Shown: positions 38,444 through 64,000 of the stretch, piece after piece
How the letters are laid out: each line of letters starts with the position of its first letter
Numbering within the stretch: position 1 is the stretch's first letter
NCBI GenBank assembly: GCA_005281725.1
Contig: SSBO01000001.1
Location: 4,696,399 to 4,760,398, forward strand
Origin: Wuchereria bancrofti
Lineage: Eukaryota > Nematoda > Chromadorea > Rhabditida > Onchocercidae
Length of the DNA stretch: 64,000 bases
Reading direction: 5' to 3'
Position numbers and translations under genes: made by a program
The notes under the pieces: model-generated
What the model saw: only the letters and a program-made list of their open reading frames with translations
Databases searched by the model: none
Told to the model about the DNA's origin: nothing

Positions 38444-41124
38444 AATACTACTGAAAACTGCAAATTAAAAAAGTGTGCACTCTTACCACTTTGAAAAGCA
38501 GAAGGATTATTTCAGGTTATTTGTCGGTGAATTGTTTTAATTTATAATGCGAAGAATTGATTTTTTATGAAAATCTTTTAGATTCACACTGGAAAAATAG
38601 TCAGATGTGTGTGTATGTATGTATGTGTAAAATAATATATATACACCTTTTGACATATCTTGTATATTTTCGCTGTGTCAATATTACTATATTATTTGCA
38701 ATTTTTGTGCTCAAGACAGCAGAATTTATTAATATTTGGTGGAATTTTGAATTAGGAAATGTTCTCAGCCTTTATTATGGGTTGAATCTTTTTTATCATC
38801 CTGTTGTTAGTTCAACTAGAAAATAAGTGATTTTCGCTGGGCTGATGGTCAACTATGCAGGGGTATGTCGAGCGAGCAGTGATAAACTCCTTAAGTCCAG
38901 CCAACTGTCTTTTTGATTTCACTGGTCCTTTGATCAATTGTAGTAATTAGCAGTAATTCGGTCGGTCTTTGAATTTCTGTTTGTATTCGTTTGGTGGTCA
39001 CTTTTTTCCTTTTCCAGAATTCACATATATTTTGCTGTCTTGCATTTTTAGCTGATATAAATGGCTTTTGTGAAAAAATTTGTTCCTCTTTTGTTATTTG
39101 CGTTTATTTAGGAAAAAATGAACATTTTAACTTCTCCGTGGGTACCGAGTTAGCTGCCAATTTTTGCAAGGTTGAATCTCAAAGGTTAGAATCAGAAAGT
39201 GATAGCTTGGTTTTATCGGTCTCTTGTTATTGTCGTGCTCAAGCACAGTTATTAAAAATCATTTTGTGAGCCTTCAGTTGTCGCTGCTTTACACGTTCGC
39301 TGTCTGTTGTTCCACTCATTCATTATTATTAAGAGCTCCAAGTGTCCAGAATGGTATTATTGTTGAAATAATTGCGTGTGTTGTTTTTTATTTAAAAATT
39401 ATTTCGCCACTAAATAAGAAATTGGTGGAAGAGGGAATTAGCGACTTTGAAGTTTTAGTCTTTTTACGAGAGATTTTGGAAAAACTATTCGAAACTTTTT
39501 TTTAATATACTTAGTAAAATGGTTTACTGATTTCATTTGTTTTGTTTTTCTTCTTGTTGTAGGGTATATTGATCTGCACGTGTATGTTTATAATTATTTG
39601 TTTTTCTTTTTTTTTATCTAAAGGAACAACGTATCAGATCTGGCTAATTGTTCAACATTTACCCTATAGAGCATGCGTAATTCCGGAAAGTATCTTCTTT
39701 ATTCTTTGCTGCTTTGGTTAAATTCCAAAATCGACGTTGTTCTTATTATTGCCATACGTATATGACTGTCCTATATGTAATCGTGTGCAGAGCTAATAAT
39801 TGTAATTTCAATTTCCAGATTTCATTTGTAGATGAAAACATTTGGAATGAATTTCAAGAAAAGCAGTAACAGCAAAAGTGGTAACTAGATAGGTGAATAG
39901 GCAGTAATATTACTACTCATTTTTTCCTTGCTGTTATTGAACTCTTGAACATCGTTTGAAATGTTTTCCATTTTAACATCGCTTAATCATCCTATCCAGT
40001 TATTTTCTACTATAACTGCTGTTCTTGAAGCTTGTCTTCAACCTACGTACCAATTCGCATTTGATATATCCAGAAATTTTTTCTTTACTCACGTATATTT
40101 GGGTAATTACTACAAGGAAACGGTTCTTTCGCTATAGCTTTTCGTCACCGTTGTTATTTCTTGTTACTGATTCCATCACTACGAATATTTCGTTGTTGAT
40201 TTCTTAATGTGCCAATGGTCCATCATCATTCAAAAAAATCGAGCGTATTTCGTGAATTCAGCAAGCGAAATCAACTGACGATCTACCATTTTTGGCTCGA
40301 GTTTGAGGCGGATATGGAATTATTCTGATTTTTAAGGGAGGGGCTTTTGTCTGGTTTTACGTGTTTTCTCCTGGAATGTTGGAGAAAGTGTATCCCTTCT
40401 TTACCCAGTAATTCACCTGATACTGGAATTATGGCATGTTCTTTCGCGTAATTTGCTACGCTGCTTGCATTTTTTTACTGTTACTCTAGCTTGAACGTTT
40501 CATTTGACATATGGAACAATCAGGAATTTCTGAATTTGTATATCTTTAGTTCTGTGAAGGAATATTCGAGTATTCTACTTTTAAACCTTACAGCTGTCAA
40601 ATATGAGTCATTCGCATCCTGTAATTTGCATTTTGAAAAATGGAGCCACAGCTAGACCTGTAATCCGTCTGGCAGTTCATGTTTTATCTTTTGTTGCTTT
40701 AGTACCTTTGTGTCGCTTCTCCTTTTCATAAAATATGGCATAAATTTTTGTAGTCTTCTGATGCTTTCTTTTGTTTTCTGCTTTTTATGTTTGAATTGTT
40801 AGCTTCTGCTGCCACGAATTAAATATATTCTTGAGTGTTTGGAAAGTATTTGTAAAGCTCAAGATGTTAGGTTAGATTGAGATTGACTTTAAGATTTTCT
40901 CTCCGTCTAGTACCGTAGTATTTGAAAAATAAATGTTTAGCCATTTAGTAAATGGAGTACCAGTGATCTGGTAGCATGTGTGAATTCAGATTTAGTGATT
41001 AACATCCTTTAAATAGCGGAAAATGTTTTGAATTGTGCATGTCTGTTATGTGCTGAAACGAGAGGTGACAATCCGAAAAAAAATGTCTGAGACATTTGCA
41101 GGGTTACCAATTTTCTGAGTGTAA
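38444..41124. other. 3' flank of the IMP gene
   Basis: T-rich DNA following the IMP stop codon, likely its 3' untranslated region plus intergenic sequence. A short TG/TATG simple repeat sits near 38604-38628. No gene can be supported. Confidence 0.5.
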
Positions 41125-43986
41125 ACAAATTTATCATCACTAAAATCATTTACTTTCGTTCGGAGACAGAAAGTCAAACAGCAGGAGGTCGTACACATCA
41201 CCTGTGGACACCAGCGCTTGATAAGAAATCTATGTGGTTCGTGTAGTTTAGAGCTTTACTTTTCAGCCTAATAATACTTGCGTTGTGGTTTTTCTCAGCT
41301 CCATTCACATTAGATATAAGAACCCAGATTTTTGATCATACGGCAAGCACTATGAAAACGAAATAGTATGATGTCACTTCAAAAGGTTTTTTGGATTGTC
41401 CAAGCTATGGTCCAAAATTGCTGCGTAGCAAACTCGAGAAATTTGCAAGTAGAAGCGGTAACTTTATGGTAGTTTTCGTTGATCCGGTTTTGAAATTCAT
41501 TTCTTACAGTGATGTTGTATTGGTTTTTACTCAACCTCTACATTAATCGCGTCCCATTTGTTGAAAGTGTAAGTGCCGTTTCCGATTCTCGACAGTTGGA
41601 TAATAATGTAATAGAACTTCATGAAACACTAGTTGCTACTGATAACCATTTGTCACCAGTTAAAATTGACAAATGCAAGATATGTGTGGTTTTCCTGGAA
41701 GATTTAAAATTGGTTATCAACGGAACGGCATCTCCAGTTGTCAGCCAGGTATAGTCAAATCAGATTTCAAACAGAAAAAGCAGGTTTTCAAAATCGGGAG
41801 AAGTTTCAATGAAAGATTAGAAAGTGGAGTCGGAAGGTCAGTTAATTTTCCTGTCAAGAATGTTTTGGAGAAAATGTGGGAGTTTTCATCTGGGTGGAGT
41901 TAAAGTGATGATGAATCGATTATAAAGTTGAAGACATTTGTGTTTGCAACTTGCGCATATCAGATGCATCCTTAACTAAAAATGTTCTTACCAATCCAAA
42001 CCCTAAGAATATGCAAATACTTTCGACAGTACTTTGTACTATTGAAAAACGTATCGAAATACAGGAAGAATTGTAATATAAGTTTCTTCGTGCCCAACAT
42101 TCAAACGATCAGTGATAAGTTGTCATGCCACACATGGCCTCCATTAATTTTACAACCTATCAAAAATTAGTTAACAGAAGAATTTGAAGTTGAAATGAAA
42201 TTCTGCAACTTCAAAAACTTTGTTCTGGCATTTATAACTGCACTATAAAAAACCACTATTGAACACAGATATTTAAAACCTGTCAATAAATCACCAATAC
42301 GAGGTTCTGTTCCCTCCATATATATATTCAAAAAGAATTTGTAAGTGGACAACATAGCTCTCCAACCATTTAATTTAAAATACATACGTTCCTAGGAAGG
42401 AGCAACAATTGATGAAAATAAACGCTTGTACAGAAATTTCTTATCTATTATTCTGTTCAATTTGTTCAATTCTACCATTCAATAGTAGTAACACGTAGCA
42501 TCCACGAATCCATTCCTCGATTTCACATAAGGCTGAATCGCCACTATTTAGTAAAGTAAAATGCTCCGTAAATTAATGACACATCTGGTAAATCAAGTAC
42601 TTGGTAAATTTAAAACATAAGTTGACTAAACAAGTGATTTGATTACTCGACTTTATCCATTATTCAACAATAATTTAGATGATGATGGAACGATGTGAAG
42701 ATAAAGTTGGAAATAAAATCGTTTTCGAACCTGTCTGCGAGCTTGTTTTGCGTGAACTGGTTCGTGTCCTTCAATGGATCAGTAGTAAGATTCATCCCGA
42801 CAGCATATGCAGTAAACTTCATATTTGCGCCCAGTGAGAGCCACAGCTTTTCACCTTTTAAAATCCCTGATTTGCATTCGGCTTTTTTTGTTATTGCTAT
42901 ACCTTGGATATTGTTGATAACAGTCCAAAATATATAGAATTTATGTACCAAATAAATCGGCTGTTATTTAATGAGGAAGTAAACGGCTGTCATTCTAGAA
43001 ACGAATTATATTGAAGAAATAAACAGCCCATCTACAGATTCGTTTTTTCCACTGATTAGTTCTTCAAAGGCTGTCGAGACAGTCAGAAATGCTTCTCCAA
43101 AACAGATCCAACTTAATAGATTTTAGCTTATTGCACTTTTATTTAAATTTTCGAGTGAAAATGATGGAACAGTATAATTTGCATTCAAGTCCACAATGTT
43201 TTCTTATATCATTAACACTTTTTTTTCAAAGTCCTCTCATATTCTTCATATTATCACTAACACTTTTAAAATTTTCTTATCAAATAATCTTTGAACTATA
43301 TTCTCTATGACATGTGGAATTCAAACATTTTTTATAAAAACAAAGAGCACAACTTGCAGGACTGAATCGAAAAACGTTGGTGAAGAATTTTTCAAATATG
43401 GCAAACAAACAAATTTTTCGAAGATAAATAGTGGAGTATGTAAAAATTGCAACCTAAACAGACTGATTTTTTGTAGTCATGATGCATAAATCGGAAATTG
43501 ATCTTTAAAATTAATGACTGAAAGTGACTAATTATTCCTGTCAATTTCTCTCGAATGATTAGCTCAAGCAAACTACACATAAGGATGAATATTTACAACT
43601 GATAAGTGATTAGTTGAGAACGTTAATGTTGTTTGTTAATACCATCGAACGAAATAAAGTGGGTACAGGACAATGACACACTCTTCAAAAAAGTGTAAGT
43701 GTAATTCTCGTAAAATGAATGGAAGAATAATATCAATGAATCGACTGGAGTAATGAATAAAAATCTGACCAATTGCTAGCTGAGGATGAGAACATTGAAT
43801 TTGGACCACCATTCCTTTACATGGGCATTTTCCTCAGCAGCTGAGGAAGATGCCCATGTAAATGGGGTGCTGGTGAGTTTACCGGTAAATGAGATCGCAT
43901 CTGAAAGAACATCAAAGATAACAAAAATAATGATAAGGGAAGCTGAAAGAAATTTGGCGCATAACATGAGTGGCAAATATCTTTAG
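41125..43986 (+). pseudogene. Decayed FCP1-like CTD phosphatase relic, apparently intron-free
   Basis: FCP1 removes phosphates from the RNA polymerase II C-terminal domain. Broken frames here resemble it in the right order. At 41125-41271 the segment CGHQRLIRNLCGSCSLEL fits the FCP1 Cys/His motif (C-x-H, then LC-x2-C) without gaps. At 41509-41757, SVSAVSDSRQL and ATDNHL fit the stretch before the catalytic DxDxT, which is replaced by LEDLKLV. At 41758-42170, VLEKM, FVFATCAY, KYF, KNCNISFFVPN and LILQP fit successive parts of the phosphatase core. Near 43655, KWVQDNDTLF fits the end of the BRCT domain. Stops and frame changes interrupt it (for example TAA at 41269 and 41901, and a stop at 41971). 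The core has no recognisable introns, which suggests a retrocopy. The match rests on motif memory, not alignment; the region after 42170 is much less certain. Two splice-like sites (before 41507 and after 41756) keep open a divergent gene instead. Confidence 0.5.
43817..43861. repeat. Near-perfect 22-bp palindrome
   Basis: Arms 43817-43838 and 43840-43861 are reverse complements with one mismatch around a single central base. The palindrome lies about 130 bases beyond the NALCN stop codon. It makes the two strands encode matching peptides (AEEDAHV on + and AEENAHV on -), so open frames here on both strands are mirror images. Confidence 0.8.
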
Positions 43987-43991
43987 AAGGA

Positions 43992-57869
<13,878 letters not shown>

Positions 57870-60800
57870 TGTAAAGGATAATTGTGAAGATCCAACATCA
57901 TTTAGATTGGTTAGTCTTACCTAGTTAGTTCACAAAGTACCAAATTACATACCGTGCAAGCTGGTAATCACATTTTTTAAGTATGCTAAAATAACAAACT
58001 AAAGGTAGAACTCAATTAAAAGATTGGTTAACATCAATATAATAATGAACTGTAATAGATGGGAAGATGGAAATAGTTAATTTAGAATCTGTTCTGATTT
58101 CTCCAATTTTCTATTCCTTTAAAGCTCTGAAGTAAACTGAGGTACCATTATCTTGTAGTGAATTTGCAGAGAGATAAAATGAACCAAATATTTTTGCACA
58201 TTTCGATTAAATATAAGTTTTTAGATGTCGCAATATTTTGCAACTCTGAAACTTGTTTACTTCAGAGTTATTATTCCACTACCGAATTAAACGATGTCTC
58301 ACGGCACAATTTTGAATCTTTCCCCAGCTTTATTATACCGCTATTCTATTCCACTTGTCATTGTAAAATATGAGGGAAAAGATGCGAATGCTGCTTGAAA
58401 TAGTTCATCTAGGCCTGATTGAAACAGCATAAATACTGGAGGGAAATGAAAGAATTAGAGATATCCCTCATAAATTTTAGAGGCTTCAATGTATCTGTAT
58501 GTGAGCAATTCGAATGAATTTGTAGGAAAGGCCAAGTGTGCCATCTTTGACAACATAGACTAAGCCATCTGGTAGTGATAACTAGGCAGGATAATATAGT
58601 GCGATTCACATGGAGGGAAAGCGAGAAGATAAAGTCCAGAGCGAAGTAAGACGGAGAGATACACGTCAAAGGTAGGAAAGTTGTAGCACAGGATATAAGT
58701 GCATGAAATCAAATGATTTAACACTAATCGGAAATAGATGCATGCATTCCTATATTATTGGAGCGGAAATAGATGGAATGGTAAAGTGAGTATAACTAGA
58801 AAAGAGAATGCCGATAGTGAGATAAGTTTGAAATGCCAAGAAGAGCAGTGGAATATTCAAATGAGTACCTGTTAGAAAGTCGTTGAAGTGGGCAAGAGAA
58901 TGTCAAGAAAAGAACGATTTCCCATATCAATTATTTGCGAGCTTTGCGCTGGTCTCATCTAGAGCGGGAATGGATGAATTAGATCGGAAATAGGGAAGCA
59001 GAGTTGGAAAAGATGAGTAAAAGAGTGCTGTCGAAGACCTAATTGAACGGAAGAACCAGAAAACTAAGAGGGAATCCTTGGTTTGCGTATAAAGGGATCT
59101 GATCAAAATGAACTAAACACACATCGTGACAAGCTAAGAAGGGGAAGGGGAAATACTTGAGGAAAGCTATGTCGTTCCTACATTCGTCAGAGCGAAAGTC
59201 GATTCCAGGAAACAAAACATTTTGAATTGTTAGTGTACTGCAACATGCAACGCTGAAAATGAAATCACCACAGTGCAATTAAAGAAATCGATTTTAGAAT
59301 TTGCAAAAGTTAAACATCTCTGCTAGAGAAGGAAGAATGAGGATGTCTTAAGAGTAGATACGTTATTGCCATAGCTTCTGCATAACAAAATCTAAAAGTT
59401 TATTCAGTTCACTGCATTCACATCTTCTACTTCTCAAGGCAGCTTTTTCTCTTGGCTTGGCTGCATTATGGATTCAAAACTATCATCTGGATGACTTTTT
59501 CGAAATGATATGCATATTTGATAAACCATAATTATATCAGCCGCGATAATTAAGCAATTTGGAATTACAATTTCATGGCAATTTGCATTATAATTTGATA
59601 TCTTTCCACTTTTTATGTGTAAAATAGACTGTTTAACTTTCAGCTATTACCAAATGAAGTTCTATAGCGAATTTATATACCATTAAAAAATCCAACAGTA
59701 TCCGATTGAAAGTACATAATACTTCCTTACTGAAGCCTAACTATAACAGCCGTAATAACCAAAGGAAATGTTTTTTGTAAAAGAAACAGGTCTACCGGAT
59801 CATTATCTGACTAATAATTCCCCATCCCAGAACAAGTCGTATTTGAGAAACTAATTCATCTTGCTAATCATTTCAGTTACCGCTGCTTTACTCCTTCCTT
59901 CTCAGTTCTCATCTTCAGCTTCTTCGGTACTTCATGAAACACCCCTTTCCCAGTTTGTTTCAAAAAAATTAAATAAGTCTGTTTCAAATTCAAAAAATCT
60001 ATTTCGAAAAATCCAAAAATATCGCACTTAACAAAAGCAAAAACATCAATAATGATAACTAATAAAATAAACCGACAAGTTCACAAAAGCAACATTAGCT
60101 GAGAGAGCCCGAATATAATGCATCCTTTTCCTAGCAATGAAGCCTAGGAACGATAAATGGTTCTTCTGGCAAAGAAGCCTGAATGGAAGCATTATTATTT
60201 TATTAGATGTATTGCAGCTTACAATGGTTGGTAAATTGAATACGAGTCTCTCCTAACAAGAAGAATTATAATTCTGAAGTGAAGTAAAAGAAAAGAGACT
60301 TTCAGGAAGGAAGAATGAAGGAGGAAAATAATGGTTTTAAAGTATTTAATTAATTAGTATATGACAGTAGGTGATTAGTAGGGCAGCTGATTAGCAAACA
60401 GATGGGTCTTTATAGAGTTATACGACATATTTAATGAAATTCACACTTTACTGATACTTGCTTGGAAAATGAAGAGAAGAAAAAGAAAAGAGTAAAGATT
60501 TCGAGGACAAATATATTATTTTAGAACTTGCTACCTCTTCTAAATTAATTGCACTTTTAAGCATGTTTTAAAATACGCATTCAAAACACTGTCTTTCAGA
60601 GTGTGCTTAAAAATACATTTAATTTAATAACTCTATAAAACAATGCAAAGTTTTAATTTGCGCTCAAAATGGTGCTTGCATGAGCAATTTGCACTCAAAA
60701 TGATGCTTGTATGTTGTGTTAAAGAAGGTTTTTGTTTGAAAAGAGATAGAGTGAAATGAAGAGATGGAAACAAGTTGAAGATCAATGAAGCGGTATTTGA

Positions 60801-63670
60801 CAGATATCAATTCCATGACAAGTTGACATGCTATGTAAGCATGAAGTCAAATGTATAATGGTACTACTGAAGACCTTCAGAAACTAACCAAATCTTTCTT
60901 CTCTTGTTATTAAAAAAAAAAAAAAACTTTCTTTTTTATTTCTCTCATTTGATCAAAAGTAAAAGAAAAAAAAAAACAGGTGGAAATTTGTAGAGAATGG
61001 AAAATTGATAAAAAACGAGTACAATTGCTATTTCCATTGGTAGTGAAGAAATTAAAATTATTGTCATCATTTTTGTTCGGTACTATCTGATAGAAAATTA
61101 AATTGAAGTGTGCGTTAACCAAAGAAATGTATCATAGCAGTTCAAGAAATCAATCTAGGTCTGGGACGACCTGTTGCGCTTTTTAATTATTAGTGTATAC
61201 TATCCAAGTGCACTGAAACTCTCCAAACATTATGAACATTCCATTCCGCTCTACTCTGCTCTGCACAATGTCAATTTTGCTAAATAATGACAATAATTTC
61301 GAAATTAAAAAAAGCGCATGCTAACTCATTTCTTCTCCTTAAATTAATGTCATCTCTTTTGCTGACTTTTCCAATAATTATGTTTGGAAAAGAAAAACAA
61401 CAGTTGGCTAACTTATTATGTAGTTTCATCGGACATTAGGGTCATTTAGGAATATGCAAATCATCCTTATTAACAATCTTGTAGCCTAGAACTATCATTC
61501 GCCTATCACTCACTTGTGGCAGTTTTTCCTATAGTAAGGTAAAAAGGCCTAAATGTGGTTCAGTATCGAAATGATGAATAGATCTAGTTATTTTTTTCTA
61601 TAACCTAGTGTCTGCAATGTTATAAAGAATAGTTTATAAAATAAAAAAATAAGTTTTTTATAAAAATAAGTTATTTCAAGCACTACATAAAGCAGGAGAG
61701 AAAAAGGGTAATGAGTATTAGCAAGTACTTTACCATACTTTGCTTTTAATATAAATCTGAATATTCAGTAGCTGTATGATTTAAGCCAGTACTAAAATGT
61801 TTGTATTTGATGCATTAAGCGACAAAAATATCGTTTCCACGAAATTTGTTATCGCTGAATTAGACGACCTTCAATCTCAAATTCAACAAAAAATTCGATG
61901 TTTTTGTGTTTAAATTTCTTCCGGTGTTTAAATCCTCGAAAGCAATATATGAAACCAATTAATTACAATATGCCGATACTATTCTCATGACAAGAACGGT
62001 TATTATTGTTATTATGAGAGTATAACTCTCAAGAATAATCCCAGGAAATAATATCTGTAGAGGACCTCGAGATTAACCTAACGACGATTAAGTAAAACGA
62101 AAGGGCTTTGATGACAATTGTCATATTTCGTAAATGGTTGAGAGACGACAGGCAAAAGTTCTTCACATCATATCCAGCTTGGTTTAGTCTCTGAGGGTTG
62201 TAATCCATTTTCTAACCCCATCCAACTGATATAATTCTCTTTAGATTGTGTTACTTGCTGAATGATTTGCTGGATTTTCTCGACCTGCAGAAGAAACTTC
62301 TACTGCAGCTTTTAGGCGCGTGCGCTCCGTTGTAATATTTAATAAGCATTAAATAAACTTTTTAATGATACAAGCGCTTCACTTGTCATGGACTCATATC
62401 TATCTAGGGATAAAAAAATAAAAGGTCATTTAAAAAATAAAAATTTTCCAAGTAAATATTGTGGTATTTTGGTGAAGTGAGATGATATGCAAGTTAGATG
62501 AGATATTATTATTTTGTTTTGTTTAACTTTAATTCCAGATATAAAACGAAAAATGACTGTTTGGATAGTAAGATGCAACTACTATCTAAAATATCCATCC
62601 GAAAATATCATCTATTCACAATGTTTGAAAACAGGAGATGACTTAGTGCGATATCTTAGTACGACTGTTTCTTCGCGGTGCTCTATTATAGCTGTTCTGA
62701 GAGAAAAGACATTAACTATCATGATGAAGAGTCTGCTTCTGCTAAGTATTCCTAGCAATTTGGAACAATTAGTTCAACTGTTTACGTTTTTCTATTTACT
62801 TTTTTTTTCTTGCTCAAGTATGAGGAAAATGAGATACCTGCAATTATTTCCACAGATGTTAAAATTTTCTTCATTTGGTTAAACAAAACGGTTTTCGACA
62901 TTATCAGTTGATTTTCAATTTCCCCTACAGTTAAAGATCTTGAATCAAAATACCATTAAAAGAATTTTTTTTACTAAGGATAAAGTCGAGTTCATGTTAG
63001 TTAACTTTTACTAAAATTATTCTAGATCGATGTCCATCCTCTCTTTAATCGCAAACAAAAATATTTCACTAGACTACTACCGGAGCGCTTTCCTTCGACA
63101 GTTAGTTTTAATCCTCAACTTCTATAATAAATAAGAGAAGAATGATCAACTCTGCATTCGTTTTAATATTACTCAATAACATCAGTACAACTGATGGCGT
63201 CAATATAATGATACAGGAGCTGATATAAAAAAAATACTGTAATGATAGAAGCTGTATCAGTAGCTGCATTTCTATAACTATATGATATACCAGATAACAT
63301 TCAATATAGGTACCAGCGATATTTAGTTCTGGCTTATAATTTGCCTTGCCGGTATTCTGAGGCGAATACACTACTTACCTAAAACACACTCCAACGATGC
63401 TCATACTTCTGAAGTCAAACAGACTGAAGAATAATCAGCTCGACCTAAATCATTCTCAAGCTTCATTTCCTCCAGTTAAATATGATCACAATGGCAAGTT
63501 GGTATTTCACGGCTGTAAGGAAGGTGGTTGACGAGGATGTGTTTTAGGCAGTAAGACTATGGGATATCTGGTTGGAGATTGATGGCATTGGGGTTTTTGC
63601 GGTAGTGTCTTTATCGTTTACAGTTCTGACAGATTTCACATAAATGTTTATATAAATTTCAGGAAGCGAA
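57870..63670. other. Divergent intergenic region (NALCN / bS9m)
   Basis: About 5.8 kb between the NALCN start and the mitochondrial ribosomal gene. It should contain both promoters and perhaps untranslated NALCN exons. Apart from one weak candidate at 62553-62882, open frames are short and unsupported. No tRNA, rRNA or transposon ends were recognised. Confidence 0.5.
62553..62882 (+). CDS. Possible small protein, function unknown
   Basis: A 109-codon open frame starting MTVWIVRCNYYLKYP. A typical nematode acceptor (TTTAATTCCAG, ending at 62538) lies 14 bases before the ATG, as in a trans-spliced message. The first 70 residues look protein-like; the rest is T-rich and hydrophobic, so the true end may lie at an unrecognised donor. 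I recognise no family, and the frame could be chance in AT-rich DNA. Confidence 0.2.
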   Translation: MTVWIVRCNYYLKYPSENIIYSQCLKTGDDLVRYLSTTVSSRCSIIAVLREKTLTIMMKSLLLLSIPSNLEQLVQLFTFFYLLFFSCSSMRKMRYLQLFPQMLKFSSFG

Positions 63671-64000
63671 ATGTTTTCGGGGTTAATTCAGCGAGTATAT
63701 TATTTTCAATTCTTGAGAATTAATGTTACCCGATACCGGAATTTAGCAACAGGAGAAACAAGGATCTTGCCGGTTTCCATACTTCCCGATGATTATACTT
63801 TTGCAAATGCTGGTGATACCGATGTACCTCGATATCGTAACAAAGTCATAAGTCGTGCATTGGAAGTTTATCTCAATGATGTTAGAAAACAGAATAAAAT
63901 CATGGCCCGAGAAAAGGCAGAGTTCGAGCTTGGGAAACGATACTTGGCCAATATGTTGGGACTAGAACCGAATAGCATTACTCAGGATGATATTGACAAG
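63663..64000 (+). CDS. mrps-9: Mitochondrial small-subunit ribosomal protein bS9m, N-terminal part
   Basis: A component of the mitochondrial ribosome small subunit, related to bacterial S9. The ATG is at 63671 and 110 codons run open to the window edge, so the gene is cut off. A TTTCAG ends at 63662, leaving an 8-base leader before the ATG, which fits spliced-leader trans-splicing. The key evidence is ELGKRYLANMLGLEPNSITQ followed by DDIDK, which matches the conserved GKRHLANMMG and TQEDID segment of animal MRPS9, N-terminal to the S9 domain itself. The first 25 residues (MFSGLIQRVYYFQFLRINVT) are basic and hydrophobic, as in a mitochondrial presequence. The S9 fold proper lies beyond the window. 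Confidence 0.87.

Noticed and set aside
42664..42951. 95-codon minus-strand open frame beside the FCP1-like relic
   Set aside because: No splice context and no family similarity, and an opposite-strand frame of similar length overlaps it; most likely chance.

Overview
The window is nuclear DNA from a nematode, most likely a filarial or other spirurid worm. It is AT-rich. Genes are split into many small exons, with short T-rich acceptors ending in TTTCAG, introns from under 100 bases to about 3 kb, and acceptor-like AGs a few bases upstream of several start codons, as expected for trans-spliced messages. The proteins match nematode families. No prokaryotic, viral or CRISPR-like feature is present. 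Species cannot be fixed from the sequence alone.

Layout. 1-3468: apparently non-coding, with one perfect fold-back. 3469-19592 (+): a CLASP microtubule plus-end protein, 30 coding exons, 1256 residues. 19593-22816: no gene seen. 22817-25805 (-): an SH2-tyrosine kinase of the nematode SPE-8/FER type, 8 exons, 461 residues. 27124-28410 (-): two exons of a small nematode multi-pass membrane protein whose first exon was not found. 28411-31178: non-coding upstream region with a GC-richer block. 31179-38443 (+): an IGF2BP/IMP-type four-KH RNA-binding protein, 14 exons, 638 residues. 38444-43991: intergenic, but it holds a decayed intron-free FCP1-like (RNA polymerase II CTD phosphatase) relic on the + strand. 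43992-57869 (-): the sodium leak channel NALCN/NCA, 37 exons, about 1848 residues, with an EEKE selectivity filter. 57870-63670: no clear gene. 63671-64000 (+): the first 110 codons of mitochondrial ribosomal protein bS9m, running off the end.

The exon models were built by hand. Phase was followed across every junction. The CLASP, IMP, NALCN and kinase models each stay open from ATG to stop with lengths divisible by three (3771, 1917, 5547 and 1386 bases), which supports them strongly. The genes do not form a pathway; they are unrelated conserved genes. No new molecular system was recognised. The most unusual items are the FCP1-like relic, a lysine/glutamate-rich insertion of about 79 residues inside KH3 of the IMP protein, two GC-AG introns, a polyglutamine N-terminus on NALCN, and several near-perfect short inverted repeats.
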